A stretch of DNA of 64,000 nt from Clostridiales bacterium (GTDB taxonomy: Bacteria > Bacillota > Clostridia > Oscillospirales > Oscillospiraceae): the NCBI GenBank assembly GCA_012719035.1, contig JAAYBD010000046.1, positions 20,323 through 84,322 of the forward strand, read 5' to 3'. The translations under genes and the position numbers were made by a program. Below are positions 1 to 9,372 of the stretch, piece by piece. Positions within the stretch are counted from its first letter, which is position 1, and the number at the start of each line of letters is the position of its first letter. The notes below the pieces were generated by a model, which worked only from the letters and a program-made list of their open reading frames with translations, searched no databases and was not told where the DNA came from.

Positions 1-2
1 AG

Positions 3-1931
3 TCATGGTATCAGACGGTTGCGCGCAAGGTCGAGCCGGAGGTTTCCGAGAAGGTACGAGAGTTCAAAAATAAATATGATCTGAAAGGCGTAAAGCTTGA
101 AGAAAGCAGTAAGCGCTATTACCCATACAGCAGACTTGCCTCTCACGTTATTGGATTTGTCGGAAGCGAGAATATAGGATGGTCCGGAGTCGAAGACTAT
201 TACAACAGCACCTTGACCGGCGTTAACGGAAGGGTTGTCAGAGCCAAGAACGCCGCGGGTACAGATATGCTGTTTACGAGTTTCGAGGACTATTACGATG
301 CTGAAAACGGCAAGGACGTTGCTCTTACCATAGATTCTACAATCCAATACTACATGGAAAAACACCTTGAGCAGGCGGTCCGCGACTATGCTGTAGTAAA
401 CGGTGCGGCAGCCATTGCTATGGATGTCAATACCGGCGGGATACTGGGGATGGCCAGTCTTGGGAATTTTGACCTCAACAATTATCAGATCGTCTGTGAT
501 GATGCAAAGAGAATAATAGACGCCGAGCAGGATGAAGAAAAAAAGAAGGAGCTTTTAAATCAGGAGCTTTTTAAACAGTGGCGCAATAAGGCAATCAGCG
601 ATACCTACGAACCCGGCTCGACATTCAAAATTGTTACTCTTGCCATGGCTTTAAACGAGGGAAGCGTAAAAACCACCGATTCATTTTATTGCGGGGGAAC
701 GACTGATGTTCCAGGGAGAGACAAACCAGTAAAATGCTGGAAAGCCGCCGGACACGGTTCACAGACGCTTACACAGGCGCTGCAGCATTCATGCAACGTA
801 GCTTTTGTTAAAATTGGTATGAGCTTGGGTGCGGAAAAGTTCTATGAATATTGCGAAGCCTTTGGTTTATTTAATGGATCCAATGATCCGGATGCTCGTT
901 TGAGTGGTCAGACAGGAATTGATTTGAAGGGCGAGAGCGGAAGCCTCTGGTGGTCTAAAAAAACATTTTGCGATGTGAACAACAAATCATCGCTTGCTGC
1001 AGCATCCTTCGGTCAGACCTTCAATATCACGCCGCTCCAGCTTGTAAGCGCGGTTTCCGCCTGCACCAACGGCGGATATCTTATGAAGCCATATGTAGTC
1101 AAAGAAATTTTTGACCCAGACGGGGTTACCTCAACAAAAACAGAACCGACGGTCGTTCGGCAGGTGATAAGCGAGGAAACGAGCAAGACAGTCTGCGAGA
1201 TGCTTGAGAAAGTTGTAGGCGATAAGGACGGCACAGGCAAAAACGCATACGTGGCCGGTTACCGAATTGGCGGTAAAACAGGCACCAGCGAAAAGGTTGC
1301 ACAGGATGCTGCAGGCGGTGCCAAGGAGTACATAGTTTCCTTTATAGGCGTTGCACCGATTGACGACCCGAAAATAGCGCTTCTTGTTCTTCTGGATACG
1401 CCAAGCAACCCAAGGATATTTCCCAGCGGAGGACAGATGGGCGCGCCTACCGTCGGCAAGATGTTTACAGATATCCTTCCCTATATGGGCTATGAACCGC
1501 AGTACACCGAAGAAGAAAAGGCAACGGTAGATAAATCCGTTCCCGATGTCAAAGGCGTGGAGGTAAACGAAGCTTTATCAAAAATACAGCAGGGCGGCTT
1601 TACCTCAAGAGTAATCGGAACGGGAGCAACCGTTACAGCTCAGATCCCGGCGGCTAACAGCGTTGTTGCGGCGGGAAGCCAAATTATTGTCTACTGCGGC
1701 GCGGAGCCTTCCGGAGGCATGGAAACTATGCCGGATCTTACAGACATGACCTACAGTCTGGCACGCCAGCATCTTGGCGCTTATGCGCTGTATATAAGAG
1801 CAGCAGGACCAATTACAAATCCGGAATCCGTTGTGGTAATAAGCCAGAACGTAGCACCGGGCACTCAGGTTGAACATGGTAAAGTTGTTGAAGTCACTGT
1901 TGTTGATAATAGAGATAAAGGAATATATTGA
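3..1931 (+). CDS. spoVD: SpoVD-type penicillin-binding protein (class B transpeptidase) with PASTA domains, 5' end missing
   Basis: The reading frame is open from the window edge, so the start and N-terminal membrane anchor are missing. The visible part begins in the PBP dimerisation domain (RYYPYSRLASHV, then a GVEDYYN motif) and continues into a transpeptidase domain. The nucleophile motif STFK lies at 618-629, an SCN motif follows in HSCNVAF, and KTGT is at 1275-1286. Two PASTA repeats close the protein, starting near SVPDVKG and METMPDL. Class B PBPs of this type cross-link septal or spore-cortex peptidoglycan at the membrane. PASTA tails plus murE immediately downstream fit SpoVD of sporulating Firmicutes; a vegetative division PBP (PBP2B/FtsI) is the alternative because no second copy is visible. 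Confidence 0.9.
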   Translation, partial: SWYQTVARKVEPEVSEKVREFKNKYDLKGVKLEESSKRYYPYSRLASHVIGFVGSENIGWSGVEDYYNSTLTGVNGRVVRAKNAAGTDMLFTSFEDYYDAENGKDVALTIDSTIQYYMEKHLEQAVRDYAVVNGAAAIAMDVNTGGILGMASLGNFDLNNYQIVCDDAKRIIDAEQDEEKKKELLNQELFKQWRNKAISDTYEPGSTFKIVTLAMALNEGSVKTTDSFYCGGTTDVPGRDKPVKCWKAAGHGSQTLTQALQHSCNVAFVKIGMSLGAEKFYEYCEAFGLFNGSNDPDARLSGQTGIDLKGESGSLWWSKKTFCDVNNKSSLAAASFGQTFNITPLQLVSAVSACTNGGYLMKPYVVKEIFDPDGVTSTKTEPTVVRQVISEETSKTVCEMLEKVVGDKDGTGKNAYVAGYRIGGKTGTSEKVAQDAAGGAKEYIVSFIGVAPIDDPKIALLVLLDTPSNPRIFPSGGQMGAPTVGKMFTDILPYMGYEPQYTEEEKATVDKSVPDVKGVEVNEALSKIQQGGFTSRVIGTGATVTAQIPAANSVVAAGSQIIVYCGAEPSGGMETMPDLTDMTYSLARQHLGAYALYIRAAGPITNPESVVVISQNVAPGTQVEHGKVVEVTVVDNRDKGIY

Positions 1932-1956
1932 TTCGTAGGACAATGGGGGTAAAAGA

Positions 1957-3411
1957 ATGAAACTCAAAGAATTGCTGACAGATGTTGAAGCGGTGGAAAT
2001 AAATGCTGACACAGAGACAGAGATAGCAGACATCAGTTACGATTCGCGAAAAACCCGCAAGAATGATTTCTTTGTTGCAATCAGAGGTTTTGAAAGTGAC
2101 GGACATAAATATATCGGTGCTGCTGTAAATGCCGGAGCGGCGGTTGTTCTCTGCGAGGAGAAGCCGGAAGAAGATATACCGTATGTCTTGGTTCGCAATT
2201 CAAGAGAGGCCTTAGCACTTGTTTCAAGAAATTACTTTGGGAACCCCGCTTCAGAAATGACGCTTGTGGGCGTTACCGGTACAAACGGTAAGACGACGAC
2301 TACTATGCTTATTAAACATGTTCTTGAGGACTGCACCGGAGAAAAGGCGGGTCTTATCGGCACAAACCAAAATATGATAGGCGAAAGAGTTCTGCCCACA
2401 GAGCGCACAACCCCAGAATCATACGAGCTTCAGAAGCTGTTTCGTGAAATGGCGGATGAAGGCTGCAAATATGCCGTAATGGAAGTGTCGTCGCATTCTC
2501 TCGTGCTTGACAGAGTTTCGGGACTGCGCTTTGAAGTAGCTGTATTCACTAACCTGACGCAGGATCATCTGGATTTCCACAAAAGTATGGAAGAATATGC
2601 TGCCGCAAAGGCATTGTTATTTGAGCGCTGCAATAAGGCTGCGATAAACATAGATGACGAGTGGGGCGGATATATGCGCGAGCACGCGAAATGCCCTGTA
2701 TTTACCTACTCGGAAACGAAGCTTGAAGCAGATCTTATCGCAAAGGATATAAGGCTTTCCTCAACGAACGTCAAGTTCTGCGCACTTGCAATGAACAGTT
2801 TGGAAAGAGTAAGTCTTGAGATACCTGGCAAGTTTTCGGTCTATAATGCTATGTCTGTTATTGCGGCGGCACTTCTTCTTAACGTTCCGCTGAACAGGAT
2901 ATGCGAATCATTAAAATCTGCTAAGGGAGTTAAAGGCAGAGTGGAGGTCGTTCCAACTCCGGAGGATTATACGATCCTTATCGATTATGCCCATACTCCC
3001 GATGCGCTTGAAAATGTTATAAAGTCAATGAAAGAGGTTGCCCCGGGCAGAGTAGTTGTACTGTTCGGCTGCGGCGGAGACAGGGACAAAACAAAGCGCC
3101 CAATCATGGGTGAGATAGCCGCCGCCCTTGCCGATTTCGTGATCATCACATCAGATAATCCCAGAACGGAAGTTCCCGGAGACATCATTGCAGATATTTT
3201 AGCGGGAGTAAAAGCTCCGAAAAGCCGCTATAAAATAATTGAAGACAGAAGCGAAGCAATTGCTTATGCGATTGACAACCATATGGAGGGTGATGTTATA
3301 ATACTTGCCGGCAAGGGACATGAAACGTATCAGATCATTGGCAAAACAAAGCAGCACATGGATGAGCGTGAAATTGTAGCCGAGCATATAAAAAGCAAAA
3401 TCAAGGCATAG
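1957..3411 (+). CDS. murE: UDP-MurNAc-tripeptide synthetase MurE
   Basis: Mur ligase of 484 residues, a normal length. It adds the third stem-peptide residue to UDP-MurNAc-L-Ala-D-Glu in the cytoplasm using ATP. The ATP loop TGTNGKT is at about residues 107-113, and the substrate motif DNPR occurs in SDNPRTE. In this family DNPR marks meso-diaminopimelate as the added amino acid rather than lysine, so this organism probably has mDAP peptidoglycan. A GGGGG-type ribosome site precedes the ATG, 25 bases after the PBP gene, indicating one operon. Confidence 0.96.
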   Translation: MKLKELLTDVEAVEINADTETEIADISYDSRKTRKNDFFVAIRGFESDGHKYIGAAVNAGAAVVLCEEKPEEDIPYVLVRNSREALALVSRNYFGNPASEMTLVGVTGTNGKTTTTMLIKHVLEDCTGEKAGLIGTNQNMIGERVLPTERTTPESYELQKLFREMADEGCKYAVMEVSSHSLVLDRVSGLRFEVAVFTNLTQDHLDFHKSMEEYAAAKALLFERCNKAAINIDDEWGGYMREHAKCPVFTYSETKLEADLIAKDIRLSSTNVKFCALAMNSLERVSLEIPGKFSVYNAMSVIAAALLLNVPLNRICESLKSAKGVKGRVEVVPTPEDYTILIDYAHTPDALENVIKSMKEVAPGRVVVLFGCGGDRDKTKRPIMGEIAAALADFVIITSDNPRTEVPGDIIADILAGVKAPKSRYKIIEDRSEAIAYAIDNHMEGDVIILAGKGHETYQIIGKTKQHMDEREIVAEHIKSKIKA

Positions 3412-3442
3412 TCTTATATAGCAGAGACGGAGGAAGCAACCG

Positions 3443-4459
3443 ATGATAGAGAAGCTTATTTTGGCTTTCGTAATAGCATTTTTAACAGCCGCGATTGTAG
3501 GAAAAGTTCTGGTTCCGTGGCTTCGCAGAATCAAGGCAGGTCAGGCGATAAAGGAAAACGGTCCGGTATGGCACATGTCAAAGGCGGGAACACCCACTAT
3601 GGGCGGCATAATTTTCATTACGGCTACAGTAGTGGTGTGTCTGACCGTTGGCTTTTCCAACATGATGGGGGGAGATTACGGACATATTTTTGTTCTTTTC
3701 CTTTCACTTGCTTTTGGAGCCATAGGGTTTCTTGACGATTATGAAAAACTGAAGAAAAAGCAGAATCTTGGCTTGACTGCGGGAAAAAAGTTTTTACTTC
3801 AGGTAGCTGTTGCGGCTCTTTTTGTGTTTTTGCTCCGCAACTTCGGATATCTTACCCCTAACCTTTATGTTCCGTTTTTCAATGTGGATCCAATAATAAT
3901 GCCGGAATGGTTTTACTTTGCATTTGTGATTTTTGTCATTGTCGCAACGGTCAACGCTGTCAACATTACGGACGGAGTAGATGGACTTGCAACGGGGACA
4001 TCACTTCCTGTATTCTTTTTTTACACAGCTGTCGCATACGCATGGGGGGAAAGATTCCTTTCGCTCGGAATTTTTGCATCAGCTCTTTTGGGCGGGCTTC
4101 TGGGATTTTTGCTTTATAACTTCAATCCCGCCAAAGTTTTCATGGGCGACACAGGTTCGCTGTTTTTGGGCGGAGCCGTTGCAGGAATGGCTATCGCGCT
4201 CGATATGCCGTTAATTATAATAAGCATCGGCATCCTGTACATTCTTGAGGTGCTTTCCGACATAATTCAGGTCGGATACTTCAAGGCGAGCCACGGAAAA
4301 AGAGTTTTTAAAATGGCGCCTTTCCACCACCATCTGGAGATGGGCGGCTGGACAGGCAAAAAGTGGACCGAGAAAGAGCTGTTCGCTCTTTTCACCGGAA
4401 TATCAGCCGTATTTGCGTTCATATCATTTTTTGGAGTATACGGCAGATACGGAACATGA
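3443..4459 (+). CDS. mraY: Phospho-N-acetylmuramoyl-pentapeptide transferase MraY
   Basis: Polytopic membrane enzyme of 338 residues that makes lipid I from UDP-MurNAc-pentapeptide and undecaprenyl phosphate. Family landmarks are present: GTPTMGG near the N-terminus, FLDDYEK (acidic catalytic region), NITDGVDGLATG, FMGDTGSLFLGG and the histidine patch PFHHHLE. The ribosome site GGAGG sits at the correct distance from the ATG. It follows murE after 31 bases. In many Firmicutes murD follows mraY; here the next gene is the FtsW/SpoVE flippase-fold protein, so murD must lie elsewhere. Confidence 0.97.
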   Translation: MIEKLILAFVIAFLTAAIVGKVLVPWLRRIKAGQAIKENGPVWHMSKAGTPTMGGIIFITATVVVCLTVGFSNMMGGDYGHIFVLFLSLAFGAIGFLDDYEKLKKKQNLGLTAGKKFLLQVAVAALFVFLLRNFGYLTPNLYVPFFNVDPIIMPEWFYFAFVIFVIVATVNAVNITDGVDGLATGTSLPVFFFYTAVAYAWGERFLSLGIFASALLGGLLGFLLYNFNPAKVFMGDTGSLFLGGAVAGMAIALDMPLIIISIGILYILEVLSDIIQVGYFKASHGKRVFKMAPFHHHLEMGGWTGKKWTEKELFALFTGISAVFAFISFFGVYGRYGT

Positions 4460-4500
4460 GAATATAATTCTGCCCGTATAAGTGAAAGGAGGCCGCTTCG

Positions 4501-5685
4501 GTGCAAAGCAAAAATACAGCATTGAAAGACCACAGCCGCGATTTGAGCATCTCAAGGGGAACTGTGGATATACCGTTTTTGCTCTTAACGCTGCTTCTCC
4601 TTTCGATCGGCGTAATAATGGTCCTATCCGCCAGTTATGCAAGCGCGTATTATGACACAAAAGAAACGGGCGGAAACGCTACATACTATTTTTCAAGGCA
4701 GCTTGTCTTTGCGCTGATGGGTGTTGCCGCAATGCTTATAGCATCCCGCCTGCCGATGACATTTTACCGGAAATTCTCGTTTTGGGTGCTTGCGGCTGCA
4801 ATCGTGCTGCTTTTGGCAGTGCTCGTGGTCGGTACGGAAAGTAACGGCGCAAAACGCTGGATTTTGATTGCGGGCATAAGCGTTCAGCCTTCGGAAATTG
4901 CAAAAATCGGAGTTATTCTATATTTTTCAACTATGATCTGCCGGTATAAAAACTATATGGGCACATTCAAATACGGTGTTTTGCCATTTGTTATTATTCT
5001 CGCTGTAATTGTTGGGCTTCTTTTTCTTGAGCCTCATCTTTCGGCTTCAATCATAATAATTGCAATCGGCGCCATAATGATGTTTATCGGAGGAGCAAGA
5101 CTGTTTTGGTTTGTCGGCGGAGCTATCGGTGTGACAGGGCTGTTTGTCGTTGCCGTCACTGTTCTGCAATATTCGTCGGACCGTATTTCCGCTTGGCGCG
5201 ATCCTTTTGCCGATACGGGAGATACGGGATATCAAATCGTACAGTCCTTATATGCGATAGGAAGCGGGGGGCTTTTTGGACTGGGTCTGGGACAGAGCCG
5301 GCAAAAATACCTTTATCTTCCCGAAGAACACAACGACTTCATTTTCTCTATTATCTGTGAGGAGCTGGGACTTATAGGGGCCGCGCTTATTCTGATACTT
5401 TTTGCACTGCTTATAATTCGCGGCTATTGGATTGCGCTTCATACGAGGGACAGGTACAGTTTCCTCGTATGCACCGGAATTACATCCCTGATGGCTATGC
5501 AGGTTATTCTAAATGTCGCCGTCTGCACAAACCTTATCCCGTGCACGGGAATTTCGCTTCCGCTATTCAGCTACGGCGGTACCGCATTGCTTATGCAACT
5601 GGCGGAATTGGGGATAATATTGAGCATTTCCCGCGATATCCCCATAAAAAGAGCTGCAAAAAAGCGAAAACAAGAAGATTTGTGA
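4501..5685 (+). CDS. spoVE: SEDS-family glycosyltransferase FtsW/SpoVE
   Basis: 394-residue polytopic SEDS protein starting at a GTG behind AAAGGAGG. SEDS proteins polymerise lipid II into glycan strands together with a class B PBP, here presumably the SpoVD-like protein at the left edge. The conserved C-terminal signature is visible (SYGGTALLMQL, ending in SISRDIP), as is GYQIVQSLYAIGSGGLFGLGLG in the catalytic extracellular region. A cytoplasmic N-terminal tail of about 25 residues precedes the first membrane segment. FtsW (vegetative) and SpoVE (spore) cannot be separated by sequence reading; the SpoVD neighbour favours SpoVE but one protein may serve both. Confidence 0.9.
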   Translation: MQSKNTALKDHSRDLSISRGTVDIPFLLLTLLLLSIGVIMVLSASYASAYYDTKETGGNATYYFSRQLVFALMGVAAMLIASRLPMTFYRKFSFWVLAAAIVLLLAVLVVGTESNGAKRWILIAGISVQPSEIAKIGVILYFSTMICRYKNYMGTFKYGVLPFVIILAVIVGLLFLEPHLSASIIIIAIGAIMMFIGGARLFWFVGGAIGVTGLFVVAVTVLQYSSDRISAWRDPFADTGDTGYQIVQSLYAIGSGGLFGLGLGQSRQKYLYLPEEHNDFIFSIICEELGLIGAALILILFALLIIRGYWIALHTRDRYSFLVCTGITSLMAMQVILNVAVCTNLIPCTGISLPLFSYGGTALLMQLAELGIILSISRDIPIKRAAKKRKQEDL

Positions 5686-5742
5686 TATCGGAAGCGGTAC
5701 TGCTTTCCTCAACAGTGCCGGAGAGGAGATACTAAAACTATT

Positions 5743-6867
5743 ATGAAATTTTTATTTACCTGCGGCGGAACTGCCGGTCATATTAATCCCGCTCTTGGAG
5801 TAGCCCAAAGACTCAAGGAGCTGATGCCCGACTGCGAAATTCTTTTTGTCGGTGCGGAAGGACATATGGAAACCGAGCTTGTACCTCGCGAGGGCTTTCC
5901 AATCAAAACTGTTACTATCACAAACATCAGCAGAAGCATAAATATGGAGGGGCTCAAGCACAATGCGAAAACAGTAAAAAATGTTTTTACCTCCATTGCG
6001 CAGGCAAAGGTGATAATACGCGAGTTTCAGCCCGATGTTGTCATAGGTACGGGCGGATATGTCTGCTACCCGGTCTTAAAAGCGGCTCATTCTTTAGATG
6101 TTCCTACGGCGGTTCATGAAAGCAACGCCGTTCCGGGGCTTACTACAAAGATGCTTGCGGGTGTGACCGATAAGATACTCGTAGGCTTTGAGGAAAGCAG
6201 ACAATACTATAAGCACAAGGAAAGAGTAGTAGTTACGGGAACGCCTGTAAGGCAGGATTTCCGCAATGCGGATAAAATAGCGGCGAGGGAAAAGCTTGGA
6301 CTTGAGCCGGATAAACCGCTTGTCGTTTCTGTCTGGGGATCGCTCGGCGCGGCATTCATGAACAAGACTATGGTAGGGTTTATAGGAAAAGCCCTTGGAA
6401 ATCCTTTCTTTGGACTTATTCATTCCGCAGGCAGGGGTGGATACTCGAAAATGCTTGAGGACATGGAAAAAGCGGGACTTAAAAATGTTAAAGAGCGTGG
6501 AATGGATGTCCGCGAATATATTTATGATATGCCCCTTGTTATGGCGGCTGCGGATTTGGTCGTCTGCCGGAGCGGAGCTTCGACACTGAGCGAGCTTGCT
6601 GTTCTGGGCAGACCTGCCATTTTGGTTCCCTCGCCGAATGTAACGAACAACCATCAGGAAAAAAATGCACGCGTGCTTGAAAAAGCCGGAGCGGCGGTCG
6701 TGATTCCTGAAAGTGATATAACAGAGGATAAACTTCTTGGTTCAGTCTCACTGCTTCTAAGCCGCCCCGACACTCTGGAGGCAATGGCTGAACAGATGAA
6801 AAAAATAGGAGTTGGTGACGCAACAGAGAAAATTGCGGATATTGTACTTGATTTGGCGAAAAAGTAG
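5743..6867 (+). CDS. murG: UDP-GlcNAc:lipid I N-acetylglucosaminyltransferase MurG
   Basis: 374-residue GT28-family enzyme that converts lipid I to lipid II at the inner face of the membrane. The N-terminal glycine-rich loop GGTAGHINPA and the C-terminal donor-site region (CRSGASTLSELAVLGRPAILVPSPN) are intact. The ribosome site GGAGAGGAG precedes the ATG. It is the fifth consecutive peptidoglycan gene on this strand. Confidence 0.96.
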   Translation: MKFLFTCGGTAGHINPALGVAQRLKELMPDCEILFVGAEGHMETELVPREGFPIKTVTITNISRSINMEGLKHNAKTVKNVFTSIAQAKVIIREFQPDVVIGTGGYVCYPVLKAAHSLDVPTAVHESNAVPGLTTKMLAGVTDKILVGFEESRQYYKHKERVVVTGTPVRQDFRNADKIAAREKLGLEPDKPLVVSVWGSLGAAFMNKTMVGFIGKALGNPFFGLIHSAGRGGYSKMLEDMEKAGLKNVKERGMDVREYIYDMPLVMAAADLVVCRSGASTLSELAVLGRPAILVPSPNVTNNHQEKNARVLEKAGAAVVIPESDITEDKLLGSVSLLLSRPDTLEAMAEQMKKIGVGDATEKIADIVLDLAKK

Positions 6868-7030
6868 CAAAAAAATTTCACTTCGCAAAAACTAAGCCAT
6901 ACATAACGGAAAAAGTGAATTACAGGGCGTTATGCATCTGTAAACAAGCATAATCTAAAGATTCTGACATTATCACATTTCACCGTTTCCGCATAGTATG
7001 GCATAAAATCCACTGTGCGGAGGGGTAAAC

Positions 7031-8308
7031 ATGAGCGTTTGGAAAGTTTCGGGCGGGAAAAAGCTTTATGGCGACCTTAGGATTCAAGGTTCAAAAAATG
7101 CGGTGCTTCCAATAATGGCAGCGGCAATAGTTACAGGCTGCGAAACGGAACTCATAAACTGCCCGCGGCTCAGCGATGTAGAAGCAGCCATGAGCATTCT
7201 GCGGCATTTAGGTTGTAAAGCAGAGCGCGAGGGCGACACCGTTAATATCGATTCAAGGGGGATGAACAGAACAGACATCCCTCATGACCTGATGCGCGAA
7301 ATGCGTTCGTCCGTTATTTTTCTTGGTGCAATTTTGGCACGTGCCCATGAAGCAAAGCTTTCATATCCGGGAGGCTGCGAGCTTGGTCCGCGTCCCATTG
7401 ACTTACACTTGGAGGCTCTGAGGAGTCTGGGTGCCGAAATAAGCGAGCAGGGCGGAAGTCTTTACTGCCGCGACAACGGGCTGAAAGGTTCAAGAATAAA
7501 TCTTTCATTCCCCAGCGTCGGGGCAACCGAAAACGCTATGCTTGCCGCCTGCGGAGCTAAAGGGGAAACAGTTATTACAAATGCGGCGAAGGAACCTGAA
7601 ATAGTTGATTTGCAGGAATTTCTGCGCAAGCTCGGTGTATCGGTCAGCGGTGCGGGAACATCTACTATAACGATTTGCGGTTTTGTGCCCCAAAAAAGAG
7701 TGGGTCACAGGATAATGACAGACCGAATTGCTTCAGCTACGGCGCTGTGCTGTGCCGCATCGGCGGGCGGAAGCATAACTTTGAAGAGTGTTGCACCGTC
7801 GGACTTTGAGACTGTGACATCGGCTCTTGAGAGCATGGGCTGTGAAGTTGAACGCAAAGCCAGCTCAGTAAAAATAAGCGTCAGCCGCCCTCTGCGTGCG
7901 CCGAGGCCTATAGTTACGCGCCCGTATCCGGGGTTTCCGACCGATGCCCAGCCGCTGCTTATGGCGGCATGCCTCAGGGCGGAGGGGACAACAGTATTTA
8001 CAGAGAATATATTTGAAAATCGCTACCGCCACGCCGTTGAACTGTGCAGACTCGGCGCGGACATAAGCGTAGTTGGAAGAGTCGCTGTAGTGACAGGAGT
8101 CAACGAGCTTATCGGTGCACCCGTTTCCGCCACCGACCTTCGCGGCGGTGCGGCGCTTGTTGCGGCGGCTCTGGGAGCAAACGGAGACACGACGATTTAT
8201 GATGCGGGACATATTGCGCGCGGATACGAAGAATTTGATAAAATGCTTATGAGTCTGGGTGCAGATGTCAGCTATGAAAGTGAGCAGCATTTAGCTACCG
8301 TCGTTTAG
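7031..8308 (+). CDS. murA: UDP-N-acetylglucosamine 1-carboxyvinyltransferase MurA
   Basis: 425-residue EPSP-synthase-fold enzyme that transfers enolpyruvate from PEP to UDP-GlcNAc, the first committed step of peptidoglycan synthesis. The active-site loop GGCELGPRPIDLH keeps the catalytic cysteine, which is also the fosfomycin target. The start ATG follows GCGGAGGGG. The 163-base gap after murG has no convincing terminator, so it may be co-transcribed with the upstream genes. Clostridia often carry two MurA paralogues; this is the division-cluster copy. Confidence 0.95.
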   Translation: MSVWKVSGGKKLYGDLRIQGSKNAVLPIMAAAIVTGCETELINCPRLSDVEAAMSILRHLGCKAEREGDTVNIDSRGMNRTDIPHDLMREMRSSVIFLGAILARAHEAKLSYPGGCELGPRPIDLHLEALRSLGAEISEQGGSLYCRDNGLKGSRINLSFPSVGATENAMLAACGAKGETVITNAAKEPEIVDLQEFLRKLGVSVSGAGTSTITICGFVPQKRVGHRIMTDRIASATALCCAASAGGSITLKSVAPSDFETVTSALESMGCEVERKASSVKISVSRPLRAPRPIVTRPYPGFPTDAQPLLMAACLRAEGTTVFTENIFENRYRHAVELCRLGADISVVGRVAVVTGVNELIGAPVSATDLRGGAALVAAALGANGDTTIYDAGHIARGYEEFDKMLMSLGADVSYESEQHLATVV

Positions 8309-8425
8309 CGAAAAGGCTGTGCATGAAGGCGTTTGCCTGTACTTATACGCGGATATATAGATGCGGAAAGCTCTCCGAATCGGGTAATCCGATAACGCCT
8401 TCCCGGGAAGGCACAGGAGGTTTAA

Positions 8426-9184
8426 ATGTCCACAAAACAAAAGAACAAAAAAAAGAAAAGCCGCGGGGGTGGGGGATTTATTTTCAGCACCCTCTCGTTC
8501 ATAATCATCTGCGCTGCGCTGGTGTTTGGCATGAGCGTTTTTTTCCGCGTGTCTAATATCCAAGTTGTCGGCGCAGCTCGCTATACGGAAAGCGAGATAG
8601 CAGAGGCTTCGGGAATCAAAAACGGGGACAATCTGATGTTTATCAACAGGGAAATCACAGCTGAGAAGATATATACAAAACTGATTTATGTCGGAGAAGT
8701 AAAGGTCAGCAGAAAGCTTCCCAACACTGTTGTGATAGATGTTAGCGAGAGCGGAACTGTTGCACGCATCGAAACCGACTCCGGATTCTGGCTCATTGAT
8801 AAAAACTGCAGGCTTCTGGAAGAAAGTTCTATCGAGGATGATGAATCGCACTTGAAGGTTCTGGGAATTTCGGGTGTTAAGCCGAAAAAGGGAGAGACTT
8901 TGAACGTCAGCGATGAGGACAAGCTGAAAGCGCAATACCTAAAGGATATTTTGACATCCATAGTAGGGCGCAGTATGATAGCGGATGTAGGCTCCATTGA
9001 CATCAGCAATGCGGCAAACGCCGAATTCAGCTATAAGAATAGATTCAAAGTCAAGCTCGGCAAAAACGAGAATATTGACTACAAGCTCGAAATGCTGCTG
9101 GGAGTTGCAGCAGAACTTGAGCCGGAGGAGACAGGAACAATCGACCTTTCACAGAGCAAAAAAGCACAGTTCAGCCCTTATTGA
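8426..9184 (+). CDS. divIB: Cell division protein DivIB/FtsQ
   Basis: 252-residue bitopic membrane protein: a very basic cytoplasmic head, one transmembrane segment (FSTLSFIIICAALVFGM), then a POTRA domain beginning at SNIQVVGAARYTESEI and a beta domain. FtsQ/DivIB scaffolds the divisome with FtsL and FtsB partners. The ribosome site CAGGAGG precedes the ATG. The place between murA and ftsZ is the usual one. No ftsA gene follows. Confidence 0.92.
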   Translation: MSTKQKNKKKKSRGGGGFIFSTLSFIIICAALVFGMSVFFRVSNIQVVGAARYTESEIAEASGIKNGDNLMFINREITAEKIYTKLIYVGEVKVSRKLPNTVVIDVSESGTVARIETDSGFWLIDKNCRLLEESSIEDDESHLKVLGISGVKPKKGETLNVSDEDKLKAQYLKDILTSIVGRSMIADVGSIDISNAANAEFSYKNRFKVKLGKNENIDYKLEMLLGVAAELEPEETGTIDLSQSKKAQFSPY

Positions 9185-9265
9185 CGAAAAAGCGGCATGC
9201 GCAAAAAAACTTTGGAAGTATACGTAATAAAATATTGGTTCACATAATATATTTTCAAAGAACAC

Positions 9266-9294
9266 TTGACCAATTGCTGAATTCGTTATAAAAT
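9266..9294 (+). promoter_or_regulatory. Sigma-A-type promoter for ftsZ
   Basis: TTGACC-N17-TAAAAT, about 75 bases upstream of the ftsZ start in an A/T-rich gap of 180 bases. Both hexamers differ from consensus by one base. It would let ftsZ be transcribed independently of the mur genes. Confidence 0.65.
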
Positions 9295-9372
9295 AAAGCG
9301 GATAGTTAGATTATTAGCCTGGACTTTTTTAGAAAAAGTTCAGATTTATGAAAAATATGGGAGGCTATGAAT